Shown: positions 32,796-41,381 of the stretch, one piece after another | Numbering within the stretch: position 1 is the stretch's first letter | Layout: every line of letters begins with the position of its first letter | Assembly (NCBI RefSeq): GCF_014287795.1 | Contig: NZ_JACOON010000007.1 | Span: 124,001 to 188,000, forward strand | DNA: 64,000 bases | Reading direction: 5' to 3' | Origin: Christensenella tenuis | GTDB lineage: Bacteria; Bacillota; Clostridia; Christensenellales; Christensenellaceae | Notes under the pieces: generated by a model | Told to the model about the DNA's origin: nothing | Databases searched by the model: none | What the model saw: the letters and a program-made list of their open reading frames with translations, nothing else | Made by a program: the position numbers and the translations under genes

Positions 32796-34403
32796 TTACT
32801 TATTCTGGGGATTTTGCGGTCCCTTGGCCGCCCGGTCCGCATCCGCTGCCGCGTTTGCTCCTTTTGGGGCCGCGCTTGCATTTACCGACGCAGCCTGCGC
32901 CGTTCCCGCTGCGGCCTGTGACGCCTGTGTTCCGGCCGCCTCACCGTCCTGCACCGGAGGCATTTTCATGCCCGGGGGAAGCGGATTTTTCTTTCTCATG
33001 AAATGATATATGATAAACGGTATGAATATCACTATGATAAAGCTTATGATGAGGATCGTCAGATACTCCGTGGATGCATTCGCGCCCGTAAGCTGGGCCG
33101 GGGGAACGAAGGAAATCACCAGTGCGAAGACCGACATGATCAGGCCTACGATGGCCATCAGCAGCTTAACCGGTTTTTTCTTCGAAATCTCGAATGCCCT
33201 CGGCAGGTCGCTGTGTTTTCTTGCCAGCTTGATATAAGCCAGGAAGAAAATGATGTAGCCAACGATGTAGATGATGACTGTAAGAGAGATTGCCGTGAAG
33301 AACGAAACATTGCTTCCTCCGCCGCCGAACGTCAGGACTGCCGCCCAGATCGTTACGATTACGCCCTGCAGGAGCAGGAACTTTGTGGGGACGCCGTGTT
33401 TGTTCGTTTCAGAGAGTTTTTTCGGCAGAAGCCCGTTTTTGCCGGCTTCGAGCATCCCCCACGAAGGGCCGACCACCCATGCGGATACTTCCGCAATAAC
33501 GCCGACTGCAATCAGGATTGCAATGACGCTGACGATCCAGTCCATACCGGTTCCAAAGTGGTGCACAAGGCCTTCAAAGCCCTGAATGACGCCTGTGGAG
33601 AGGCCAAGCTGGCTTTCCGGTACGACTGCCGCGATGGACGTGCCGCCAATCGTATTGAGGATAATCGCCAAAATTACCAGTATGATAATCGCCAGCGGAT
33701 AATCTTTCTTGACGTTTTTCATTTCGTTGGCATGCGTTGCAGATGCTTCAATACCGGCGTAGGCCAGAATAAAGGATACAAACACAACCAGCGTGTTGAG
33801 TTTTGTGAAGTCCGGAATCAGCGCCTTTGCGTCAAGCGGCACAAGGCTCTTTCCGCCTGTCGTAAAGAAACCGATTGCAAGGGCAAACAGTACGATTGCG
33901 GGAATCATGATACCAAAAACAAAGCCGATCTTTGAAATCTTTGCCGTAAACTTCGTGCCCTTGAACTGCGAGAACGTCAGCGCCCAGAAAATAACCAGAA
34001 CGCCGATGAACTTGATTGCCGGATTGCTGTTGAGTGCATCCCAGTGGAGTACATAGGAGAGCGCGCCGAGGATGAAATAAATCATTGTGACGAACCCAAC
34101 TGTGATTTGGAACCACTGGAAGAAAATATTTGCAAAGCCCCACTTTTCACCAAGCATATTTCCCGACCATGTGTAAACGCCGCCGGTATCCCAGCCCTTG
34201 ACCGTTGCCATCTCAGCGGATGACATTGCCACGGGCAGGAACCACAGAACGCCTGCCAGGATCAGGAAGAATACCAGGGAAAAACCTGAGGATGCAAATG
34301 TCGGATATTCGTAGACGGTCATGACCATGGAGGCCGTGATGGCGAAGAATCCGAATAATGTCAAATGCTTTTTGCCAGATGCGGCGGGTGCAGCACTTTT
34401 CAT
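32796..34403 (-). CDS. gadC: Glutamate:GABA antiporter-type amino acid permease
   Basis: The 535-residue APC-family permease has about 12 TM segments. Family segments include FFAITASMVMTVYEYPTFAS, WDTGGVYTWSGNMLGEKWGF, FAYAGIEASATHANEM-type text (ILAYAGIEASATHANEMKNV) and WVVGPSWGMLEAGKNGLLP. It follows gadB, and GadC exchanges external glutamate for internal GABA to consume protons. The last 70 residues are a polar Ala/Gly/Gln-rich tail after FMRKKNPLPPGMKMPPVQ, longer than needed for the fold; GadC uses its C-terminal plug for pH gating, and this tail may do the same. AAGGAGGTAACGAT precedes the ATG. Confidence 0.9.
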   Translation of the reverse strand: MKSAAPAASGKKHLTLFGFFAITASMVMTVYEYPTFASSGFSLVFFLILAGVLWFLPVAMSSAEMATVKGWDTGGVYTWSGNMLGEKWGFANIFFQWFQITVGFVTMIYFILGALSYVLHWDALNSNPAIKFIGVLVIFWALTFSQFKGTKFTAKISKIGFVFGIMIPAIVLFALAIGFFTTGGKSLVPLDAKALIPDFTKLNTLVVFVSFILAYAGIEASATHANEMKNVKKDYPLAIIILVILAIILNTIGGTSIAAVVPESQLGLSTGVIQGFEGLVHHFGTGMDWIVSVIAILIAVGVIAEVSAWVVGPSWGMLEAGKNGLLPKKLSETNKHGVPTKFLLLQGVIVTIWAAVLTFGGGGSNVSFFTAISLTVIIYIVGYIIFFLAYIKLARKHSDLPRAFEISKKKPVKLLMAIVGLIMSVFALVISFVPPAQLTGANASTEYLTILIISFIIVIFIPFIIYHFMRKKNPLPPGMKMPPVQDGEAAGTQASQAAAGTAQAASVNASAAPKGANAAADADRAAKGPQNPQNK

Positions 34404-34466
34404 ATCGTTACCTCCTTTGGAAAAGAAATCCTTTTCCGTATTCTTTCTCTTAACATGGAACCCGCT

Positions 34467-34558
34467 TCCGCGGCGTTCCTGCCGCGGAGCAAAGTCCTCA
34501 AAACTCGTTTTATACCGGGAACAAAAGTTCCCTTGCCGCGAAGCAAAAAACGCTTCGC
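34467..34558 (-). promoter_or_regulatory. Three stem-loops in the gadB-gadC intercistronic region
   Basis: The 293-bp gap between gadB and gadC has no gene but holds three perfect hairpins: TCCGCGGC / GCCGCGGA (34467-34488), GGGAAC-AAAA-GTTCCC (34517-34532) and GCGAAGC / GCTTCGC (34538-34558, with a T-rich loop on the minus strand). They may be partial terminators or mRNA-stabilising elements that set the gadB:gadC ratio. Confidence 0.6.
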
Positions 34559-34696
34559 AAATTCTATTTCGGGAAGAGGCACGCAGATGCGGTCTGGCTT
34601 TTTCAAGGATCCGCCGGCCACGATAGAACAGTATGCTTCATCACGGCCTGCGAATTTTACAGGAAAGCCCAATCTGCGCCGCGCAGGGACCCTTTC

Positions 34697-36097
34697 TTAG
34701 TGGGTAAAGCCCTGTGCGCCTGTCTTCTGCTTGCCGGGCGCGTCTTCCTTCGTATTCTTCTCCAGATATTCGATTGCCATCTTCATATCCTGGATCAGTG
34801 AATCCGCCATGTTATAGGAAAGGTCGGCGCGGACCACGTAACGCTGGATCAGCGTATCCGTCATATTTTCAGGCAATGTATATGCCGGGACCTGCCACCC
34901 CTTCATTGCGAGCCTGTCTGCCAGTTCATACAGCGTCCATTTATGTTTGCCCGGATCTTTCAGCTTATAGCAGATAACCGGGATGTTGCTGCCGTCATTG
35001 TATATCTCAAAGATACCAAAATCCTTAATTGCTTGCGTGAGGTGCAGGCCGACATCCCTTGTGTGGCCTTGTACCAGCCTAAGACCCTCAAGGCCGTAAC
35101 GCATGAAGATATAATACTGGCCGATAATCTGGCTTCCCGAACGCGAGAAGTTGATTGCCATAGTCGGCTGTTCGCCGCCAAGGTAATTAACGTAGAAAAT
35201 GAGGCGTTCCGGCAAATATTCCTTGCTCTTCCACAGAACCCAGCCGATACCGGGATATACGAGGCCATATTTATGGCCGGATGCATTGATGGAATGTACA
35301 TTTTTAAGACGGAAGTCCCATTCGAGGTCCGGATGTACAAACGGCACGAAAAGACCGCCTGAAGCGCCGTCTACGTGGATACCGATCGGTACCTTTGCCG
35401 TTTTATTGTGTTCTTCTACGAGCTGGTCAAGCTTTTTGATATCGTCGAATTTTCCGGTATAAGTAATGCCGAGGATGCCTACGATACCGATGGTATAGTC
35501 ATCGACATAGTCCATAACCGTATCCATATTCATGCTCATATGCTGTTCATCGAGGGGGACGAGACGCATTTCGATGTCCCAGTATACACAGAATTTTTCC
35601 CAGCAGACCTGATAGCCGGAAGAAATGACCAGATTCGGTTTTTTTGCATTGATGTCGATACCCGCTTTTTCAGCGAGGTCGCGCCAACGGAATTTCATCG
35701 CCATACCGCCGAGCATGCAGGCTTCGGAGGAACCTACCGTCGAAGTTCCCATCGCCTGTCCTTCGGGCGCGTTCCAGATATCCGCAATGATATTTACACA
35801 GCGGTTTTCCACTTCCGTCATCTGCGGGTATTCGGATTTGTCGATTGCGTTTACGGCAAGCGTTTCAGCCATCAGCTTCGTTGCTTCAGGCTCCATATAC
35901 GTCTGGCAGAATGTTGCGAGGTTCTGTCTTGCATTTCCTTCGTCGATCAGCTCGTCTTTGATGAGGCGGTATGCCACTTCAGCCGGAACCGATTTTTCAT
36001 TCAGCGCATTTTTCGGCATTGCTTCATCTGCCTCAAATACTGCGAGATTGGGGGATACGATCTTATTATCCTTCAAGGGTTTGTTAATATGTAACAT
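34697..36097 (-). CDS. gadB: Glutamate decarboxylase
   Basis: The 466-residue PLP enzyme decarboxylates glutamate to GABA and consumes a cytoplasmic proton. It has AINAIDKSEYPQ-type text early, GTSTVGSSEACMLGGMAMKF, IHVDGASGGLFVPFVHPDLE, SINASGHKYGLVYPGIGWVL (the PLP lysine), NYLGGEQPTMAINFSRSG and QVPAYTLPENM. The C-terminus ends ...QGFTH; in E. coli GadB a C-terminal His closes the active site at neutral pH, and a terminal His here suggests similar gating. The ATG at 36097 follows AGGAG by eight bases; the GTG three codons earlier is less likely. gadC follows after a structured 293-bp gap. Confidence 0.95.
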   Translation of the reverse strand: MLHINKPLKDNKIVSPNLAVFEADEAMPKNALNEKSVPAEVAYRLIKDELIDEGNARQNLATFCQTYMEPEATKLMAETLAVNAIDKSEYPQMTEVENRCVNIIADIWNAPEGQAMGTSTVGSSEACMLGGMAMKFRWRDLAEKAGIDINAKKPNLVISSGYQVCWEKFCVYWDIEMRLVPLDEQHMSMNMDTVMDYVDDYTIGIVGILGITYTGKFDDIKKLDQLVEEHNKTAKVPIGIHVDGASGGLFVPFVHPDLEWDFRLKNVHSINASGHKYGLVYPGIGWVLWKSKEYLPERLIFYVNYLGGEQPTMAINFSRSGSQIIGQYYIFMRYGLEGLRLVQGHTRDVGLHLTQAIKDFGIFEIYNDGSNIPVICYKLKDPGKHKWTLYELADRLAMKGWQVPAYTLPENMTDTLIQRYVVRADLSYNMADSLIQDMKMAIEYLEKNTKEDAPGKQKTGAQGFTH

Positions 36098-36449
36098 TTT
36101 TATCACTCCTAAATTAATTATAGATTTTGGACTGCGCTCATACTTATGAACTGTTCATGAACAACTATGCTATATTTAACGCGCCCGAGAAAATCTAAAC
36201 GGAATTCGCGGAATTTTAATCTATTACCGTGAGGGTCAAAGGTCTCCTGTAATGCCGTATTTTTATATTTATTCCGGAAACGCTTCATCTTCAATTCACA
36301 ATAGTGCTATACTATTACAAGGATGGACAAGGCCGGCCCGGAGCTCCCAGGGAGCGGAAAGCTAACCAGCCCACACTGTTTTTACCGCATCTATTTGCCG
36401 GATTGCCCATGGACTGTAAAACAGAAATTTTATGATTCGGAGTGTTTTT
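36098..36449. promoter_or_regulatory. Divergent regulatory region between gadB and the two-component system
   Basis: About 350 bp without a gene. It contains the perfect palindrome TGTTCATGAACA (36152-36163) followed by a further GTTCAT copy near the gadB start. On the plus side there is a -10-like TATACT (36308-36313) and then a leader of about 130 nt with GC-rich inverted repeats (GCTCCCAGGGAGC, 36343-36355). The palindrome is a candidate operator for gadB. I cannot assign the leader to a known riboswitch class. Confidence 0.5.
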
Positions 36450-37127
36450 ATGTTTCATATACTCGTTGCAGAGGATGACAAAAATTTAAGACGGCTGATG
36501 GCGGCCTATCTTGAACAGGAAGGCTACGAGGTTTACCATGCTGAGGATGGCGAGGCCGCGCTTTCCATTTTGGATTCCACGCATATCGATCTTATCATCA
36601 GCGATATTATGATGCCGAATATGGACGGCTATGAGCTTGTAGAAGAGCTGCGTACAGCCGGGTTCACCATTCCCGTGCTGATGGTGACAGCGAAAGAAGC
36701 TTTCGAGGACAAGAAAAAAGGCTTTCTTGTGGGAACGGACGACTATATGGTTAAGCCCATCGATATGGATGAAATGCTGCTGCGGGTGGCGGCGCTGCTG
36801 CGGCGCGCGAACATTGCAAATGAACATAAGCTGCAGCTCGGGGACGATGTGCTGCTCGATTACGACAGCCTTACCGTGCGTGCACACGGAAAACTTTTCG
36901 AATTGCCTAAAAAGGAATTTTATCTGCTCTTCAAGCTGCTTTCCTATCCTAAAAAAATTTTTACACGCCAGCAATTAATGGATGAAATCTGGGGAATGGA
37001 CGCCGAGGCGGACGAACGAACGGTGGATGTGCATATCAAACGCCTGCGTGAAAAGTTTGAGGATCTCTCCGAGTTTAAAATCATCACGATCCGGGGCCTC
37101 GGTTATAAGGCGGAACGGTACGTATGA
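36450..37127 (+). CDS. OmpR/PhoB-family response regulator
   Basis: The 225-residue regulator has a receiver domain (HILVAEDDKNLRRLM acidic pair, DLIISDIMMPNMDGY phosphorylated Asp, VTAKEAFEDKKKGF, Lys in DDYMVKPI) and a winged-helix C-terminus (LFELPKKEFYLLFKLLSYPK, RTVDVHIKRLREKF, TIRGLGYKAERYV). The ATG at 36450 follows CGGAG; the upstream in-frame ATG at 36432 overlaps that site. Its stop overlaps the start of the histidine kinase gene. It is divergent from gadB, so control of acid resistance is a possible role. Confidence 0.94.
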   Translation: MFHILVAEDDKNLRRLMAAYLEQEGYEVYHAEDGEAALSILDSTHIDLIISDIMMPNMDGYELVEELRTAGFTIPVLMVTAKEAFEDKKKGFLVGTDDYMVKPIDMDEMLLRVAALLRRANIANEHKLQLGDDVLLDYDSLTVRAHGKLFELPKKEFYLLFKLLSYPKKIFTRQQLMDEIWGMDAEADERTVDVHIKRLREKFEDLSEFKIITIRGLGYKAERYV

Positions 37128-38455
37128 GGCATTTTCGCTCGATCCAGTTAAAATTTATGTTCGTCTTTATCGGCATTTTGCTGATTGCATGTATTGCCGC
37201 AATGCTGCTTGCATCCGGCTTTGTGCAAAAATCTATTTTGAGCGAAATGAAAAGCCAGATCATGACGACCGCTAATAATATTGTCAGGTTGGCGGATACC
37301 GACCTCAACATGGAGGAAATCATTGAAACGGTATCCAATTCATTCTATTCCATCAGTGTCTACGACGCGGGCGAAACGACGCTTCCCAAAGGCGTAACTC
37401 CTGAAACGCTTTCTACGCTTGAGGAAAATACGGTTTATTTTGCATCGCAGGAAGGAAATGTTTTTCCTTACGCGCTTCTTCGCGTACGCGATTCTTATGT
37501 GATTATGACCCCGCACTCGGATAACAACGAACTGGTCAACTTCCGCAGCAGTGCAATTACAGCCCTGCTTTTTTGTGCGACTATCGGTGCAATGCTGATG
37601 CTGGTGGCGGTTATGCAGGTGACTAAGCCGGTGAAACGGCTTACCCGGGCGACCAAGGAGGTTGCCAAAGGAAATTTTGACGTGACAGTCGATTATGAAT
37701 CGTGCGACGAGGTGGGGCAGCTCGCGCATCACTTCAATTTGATGACACGGGAACTCAAAAATATGGAATACCTGCGCAAAGATTTTGTAAGCAGCGTATC
37801 GCATGAATTTAAGACCCCAATTGCTTCCATCCAGGGCTTTGCCCGTCTTTTGAAAACAAAGGATCTGACGCCCGAAGAATTCAATGAATATACAGATGTG
37901 ATTATCAGCGAAAGCGACCGGCTTGCTAAGCTGTCTTCCAATTTACTGCGTTTGTCCCGTCTGGAAAACCAGGCAATTCCCGAACCGGAGACGGAATTTT
38001 CCCTCGACGAGCAAATACGCAAAACCATCTTACTGCTTGAAAGCGACTGGAGCAAGAAAAATCTTGAGCTTGACATTGATATGCAGGATATCACATACGC
38101 GGGAAATGAGGAGATGCTTCAGCAGGTATGGATTAACCTGCTTTCCAATGCAATCAAATTTTCGCATGACGGTGGGATCCTGTGGGTGCGCCTCGCAAAG
38201 GAGCCCGGCTTCGTAAAGGTAGAAATCGGTGATAACGGCGCGGGTATTTCCGCGGATGCGCTGCCCCGTATCTTCGAAAAATTTTATCAGGGCGATCCAT
38301 CCCATTCCAGACAGGGAAACGGTCTTGGTCTTGCGATTGTGAAGCAGATCCTCCAAAGCTGCGGCGGTGAAATTTCCGTAGAAAGCAAGGTTGGCAAGGG
38401 CACACGTTTTACGGTACGCCTTCCCTTGCCCGAAGAACAAAAGAAGAAAGCATGA
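37124..38455 (+). CDS. Sensor histidine kinase
   Basis: The 443-residue membrane kinase has two TM segments (about 13-33 and 143-165) around a 110-residue extracytoplasmic sensor domain. A HAMP linker (KPVKRLTRATKEVAKGNFDV), the H-box SSVSHEFKTPIASIQGFA, and the ATPase motifs NLLSNAIKFS (N), GDNGAGIS (G1) and GNGLGLAIVKQIL (G2) follow. It should phosphorylate the regulator encoded just upstream, with which it shares an ATGA overlap. The signal is unknown; closeness to gadB hints at acid or cell-envelope stress. Confidence 0.94.
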   Translation: MRHFRSIQLKFMFVFIGILLIACIAAMLLASGFVQKSILSEMKSQIMTTANNIVRLADTDLNMEEIIETVSNSFYSISVYDAGETTLPKGVTPETLSTLEENTVYFASQEGNVFPYALLRVRDSYVIMTPHSDNNELVNFRSSAITALLFCATIGAMLMLVAVMQVTKPVKRLTRATKEVAKGNFDVTVDYESCDEVGQLAHHFNLMTRELKNMEYLRKDFVSSVSHEFKTPIASIQGFARLLKTKDLTPEEFNEYTDVIISESDRLAKLSSNLLRLSRLENQAIPEPETEFSLDEQIRKTILLLESDWSKKNLELDIDMQDITYAGNEEMLQQVWINLLSNAIKFSHDGGILWVRLAKEPGFVKVEIGDNGAGISADALPRIFEKFYQGDPSHSRQGNGLGLAIVKQILQSCGGEISVESKVGKGTRFTVRLPLPEEQKKKA

Positions 38456-38476
38456 GCTTTTTTTCGCAGATCCGGC

Positions 38477-38505
38477 TTGCAATAGAATTCGTTTTTTTGT
38501 ATAAT
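38477..38505 (+). promoter_or_regulatory. Promoter of the PTS EIIC gene
   Basis: TTGCAA and TATAAT with a 17-bp spacer, about 140 bp before the start. The leader contains inverted sequences around CCGGGTTGTG / CACTGTTTCCGG but no riboswitch I recognise. Confidence 0.75.
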
Positions 38506-38648
38506 TAAACCCGCTGATTGGTATCATGTGCAGTTCAAGACACATGATTTCCGGGTTGTGAAACACTGTTTCCGGTATACGTACCACTCGAGAAGTACCG
38601 ATATTTGCTGTTTGCAACAAATATTAAACTTTTTGGGAGGTATTTTTT

Positions 38649-39683
38649 ATGCAAAGCAATTCAAACGCAACGGCAACCATTAAAAAATATGCAAAACGCT
38701 GGTTCATCGACGGAATGGGCGCAATGGCTCTTGGCCTGTTTTCGAGCCTCATCATCGGCCTGATTATTTCGCAGCTCGCTACCATTCCCGGTCTTTCCGT
38801 ACTCAGCCAGTTTACCGAAGTGCTGAGCGCTCAGTCGCCCGTGGTGGGCGCTGCGATCGGCGTGGCAATTGCTTATGGCCTGAAAAACAAACCGCTGGTT
38901 ATTTTTTCTTCAGCCGCAACCGGTGCATTCGGCTATGCAATGGGCGGCCCGGTGGGGGCGTATGTTGCCGCGCTCGTAGGAGCGGAAATCGGAAGGCTTG
39001 TCGCGGGCAAGACACCTGTCGACATCATTATTTCTCCTATCGTGACAATCCTCGCGGGCGGATTTATTGGCTTGCTGGTCGGGCAGCCGCTCAATACCTT
39101 TATGACTTGGCTTGGCGAGGTCATCAATTCCGCAACGGTACTTGCGCCGCTTCCCATGGGGATTATCGTATCTGTACTGGTGGGCATGGCGCTTACCCTT
39201 CCCATCAGCAGCGCCGCGCTGTGCATCATGATGGGGCTGAGCGGACTTGCAGCGGGCGCCGCGGTGGCTGGATGCTGCGCCAACATGATCGGCTTTGCGG
39301 TAATGAGCTTTAAAGAAAACGGCTGGGGCGGTCTTCTGGCACAAGGGCTCGGCACCTCTATGCTGCAAGTACCGAATATTTTGCGCCGGCCTCAAATCTG
39401 GCTCCCGCCGATCATCGCGTCGGCCATTGTCGGGCCGATTTCAACCATGGTATTCCAGATGACGAATACGCCGACCGGCGCGGGCATGGGTACTTCCGGT
39501 CTGGTTGGACAGTTTGGCGCCTGGGCGGCCATGAGCCCCACAACACCCGCTCCTATGCTGATTTTCGAAATCATTTTGGTTCATTTTGTGCTTCCGGCCG
39601 TCATTACATTGGTTTTTGCAGCACTTTTGCGGCGTGCAGGCTGGATTCGCCCACAGGATTTAAAGCTCGAGATGATGAAGTGA
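38649..39683 (+). CDS. PTS EIIC-like membrane protein (PTS_EIIC_2 family), no EIIA/EIIB partner nearby
   Basis: The 344-residue hydrophobic protein has about nine or ten membrane segments, rich in Gly and Ala, with PVVGAAIGVAIAYGLKNKPL, GGPVGAYVAALVGAEIGRLV, NTPTGAGMGTSGLVGQFGAW and SPTTPAPMLIFEIILVHFVL. This matches the PTS_EIIC_2 group, which usually stands alone without EIIA or EIIB and whose substrate is not known to me. GGGAGG lies before the ATG. It has its own promoter and terminator, so it is monocistronic. Confidence 0.85.
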   Translation: MQSNSNATATIKKYAKRWFIDGMGAMALGLFSSLIIGLIISQLATIPGLSVLSQFTEVLSAQSPVVGAAIGVAIAYGLKNKPLVIFSSAATGAFGYAMGGPVGAYVAALVGAEIGRLVAGKTPVDIIISPIVTILAGGFIGLLVGQPLNTFMTWLGEVINSATVLAPLPMGIIVSVLVGMALTLPISSAALCIMMGLSGLAAGAAVAGCCANMIGFAVMSFKENGWGGLLAQGLGTSMLQVPNILRRPQIWLPPIIASAIVGPISTMVFQMTNTPTGAGMGTSGLVGQFGAWAAMSPTTPAPMLIFEIILVHFVLPAVITLVFAALLRRAGWIRPQDLKLEMMK

Positions 39684-39719
39684 ATCAAGACCGGCAGCCT
39701 TGGAACGGCAAAACAGGCA

Positions 39720-39745
39720 GGGAGCGCGGAAACGCGCTCCCTTTT
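39720..39745 (+). terminator. Terminator of the EIIC gene
   Basis: A nine-base-pair perfect stem (GGGAGCGCG / CGCGCTCCC) with a GAAA tetraloop ends in T4. Confidence 0.9.
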
Positions 39746-39747
39746 CG

Positions 39748-39781
39748 ATTGAACTTCCGCATATATTGAACTTCCGCATAT
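39748..39781. repeat. Perfect 17-bp tandem duplication
   Basis: The 17-mer ATTGAACTTCCGCATAT occurs twice head to tail with no spacer, just before the promoter zone of the lipoprotein gene. Confidence 0.95.
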
Positions 39782-39858
39782 TAAGAAAGATTTCAGAAAA
39801 AGCCTTATTTATTTGTAAGAACCGGGTTTTATAATAGCGGAAAAGCACGGAGGTTCTT

Positions 39859-40272
39859 ATGAAAAAACAACTAATGCTTTTCATTGCAGTTTTACTATCT
39901 GTTGTAATTTCGATGGGATGCGGCCCATCCGGAAGCGATATACGGATTTCTATTTCGGGGACGCCGGAACTACATGAACAAAAATTTGTAAGCGACAGTG
40001 AAACCGCAAGCTTCTATGGAACAATTTCCGTAATTGGCAGCGCAGACCTGAAGGTGCTCTCCGCAGAAGGAAACGAACTTTACAGGGAGACGTTCGAAGA
40101 CGTGCGCAAGCATGATCTTTCCATTGAGGTTCAGGGGCTGACGCCGGGCAACGAATACGTATTGCTCCTCGACGGGACAGATACCGTTTCATGTACGCTT
40201 ACCTTATCAACGGACCAGAAGCTGACCGCGGGTATTTCTGCTCCGGCGGATTCCGGGGCGGCAGAACAGTAA
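39859..40272 (+). CDS. Small predicted lipoprotein, unknown function
   Basis: The 137-residue protein starts with a lipoprotein signal (MKKQLMLFIAVLLSVVISMG, Cys 21). The mature part is a single beta-rich domain with text such as ASFYGTISVIGSADLKVLSA and VQGLTPGNEYVLLLDGTDTV, which reads like a fibronectin-III or Ig-like fold, followed by a short Ala/Ser/Gly tail. I do not recognise a named family. A TATAAT (39829) and CGGAGG before the ATG support expression as a single gene. Confidence 0.82.
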   Translation: MKKQLMLFIAVLLSVVISMGCGPSGSDIRISISGTPELHEQKFVSDSETASFYGTISVIGSADLKVLSAEGNELYRETFEDVRKHDLSIEVQGLTPGNEYVLLLDGTDTVSCTLTLSTDQKLTAGISAPADSGAAEQ

Positions 40273-40274
40273 AT

Positions 40275-40309
40275 AAGAAAGACCACGCGGCAATGTGTGG
40301 TCTTTCTTT
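40275..40309. terminator. Bidirectional terminator
   Basis: A 12-bp perfect stem (AAGAAAGACCAC / GTGGTCTTTCTT) between the convergent lipoprotein and UroD-family genes, with T-rich exits on both strands. Confidence 0.9.
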
Positions 40310-40343
40310 CCCGGGACTGTAACATGGAAGGACATTTTATGGC

Positions 40344-41381
40344 TTAATATTTACCGTAGGTCTTAGCGATTTCCACCATGCTTTTGGCTCGGTCAAAGGA
40401 TGCGTTCGACGGGTATTCACAGCCCGTGGCGAGCATAAATCCTCCGCCCTTCGCAAAAACATCGATCTGTTCTTTGCATGTCTCTTCCCACTGCTCATCT
40501 GTTGCCGTTACCACCATGGGCGGCGGCACACAGCCAATGAGTGTAACCTCTTTCCCATATTTTTCCTTGCATTCCGCAAAATCCGCACAGTCGTCCGGCG
40601 GCCACAGGAACGAAATCGCCTGTGGATGCATCATTTCGATTTGCGCATCGAAATAAATACGCTGACCGCAGTTGTGGATCATGACAAGGCGGCCCCGTTC
40701 ATGCACAAGATCCGCAAGTTCCTTGACGAGCGGGCCCTCCATTTCCATCCACATGTCTTTTGACATGATCGTTCCTGAAGCGAACAGCGTATCGAACATA
40801 ACCGCATTTACGCCCGTATCGATAATTGCATTTACATAGTCTTTGAGGGTCTCATTGATTTCACGCGCAGCGTTTTTTACCGCGTCCGGGTCGTCATAAA
40901 GATCCATATACATATTTTGTTGGTTGCGCAGCATGGACAGGATGCCAAGCGGGCCGAACACGAAGGCCACGATTGGAAGTTCACTCCCCCGTGCTTCCAC
41001 CAGCTTTTTGCACACGTCGATATGCATCATCATGCGCTCGGAAGTCCTGTAGTCTACCTTTTTGATTTTGACATATTCTTCAATGCTGCCGATAACCGAT
41101 TGGCTGTAATCGGGGTGTGCAGCGTCATTTTCGTGAAAAATGAGCTTCTGCTCCCATGCGTCGCACTCTACCGATAGGTCAATCAGCGTTACAATACAAT
41201 CAAGCTCGAACTCATCTGCCGCTTTGATAAGCGCGTTTGCACATACGCCGGCATCGGTAGACCATTGCTCATAGCTTGCATCCACGAGTTTTCTGGTGAC
41301 TCCGCTCAGGATCGGATAAACAGGAACTCTGTCCGGTTCCTGATGATTTAGGGCCATTGCGACTCTTTCAATAGGTTTCAT
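40344..41381 (-). CDS. Uroporphyrinogen decarboxylase-family protein (MtaA-type methyltransferase-like)
   Basis: The 345-residue protein has the UroD fold: NHQEPDRVPVYPILSGVTRK near the start, then YVKIKKVDYRTSERMMMH and FVFGPLGILSMLR. It carries the metal ligands of corrinoid methyltransferases, IHNCGQ (His-x-Cys) and ATGCEYPSNA (Cys). These are typical of MtaA/MtbA-like methylcobamide methyltransferases rather than heme-pathway HemE. No corrinoid protein or other methyltransferase gene is adjacent. GGGGAATTTAGT precedes the ATG. It probably moves a methyl group to or from a corrinoid or thiol, but partner and substrate are unknown. Confidence 0.85.
   Translation of the reverse strand: MKPIERVAMALNHQEPDRVPVYPILSGVTRKLVDASYEQWSTDAGVCANALIKAADEFELDCIVTLIDLSVECDAWEQKLIFHENDAAHPDYSQSVIGSIEEYVKIKKVDYRTSERMMMHIDVCKKLVEARGSELPIVAFVFGPLGILSMLRNQQNMYMDLYDDPDAVKNAAREINETLKDYVNAIIDTGVNAVMFDTLFASGTIMSKDMWMEMEGPLVKELADLVHERGRLVMIHNCGQRIYFDAQIEMMHPQAISFLWPPDDCADFAECKEKYGKEVTLIGCVPPPMVVTATDEQWEETCKEQIDVFAKGGGFMLATGCEYPSNASFDRAKSMVEIAKTYGKY

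Noticed and set aside
33003..33935. 310-codon plus-strand frame
   Set aside because: Antisense shadow of gadC with Asp/Arg/Gln-biased composition.
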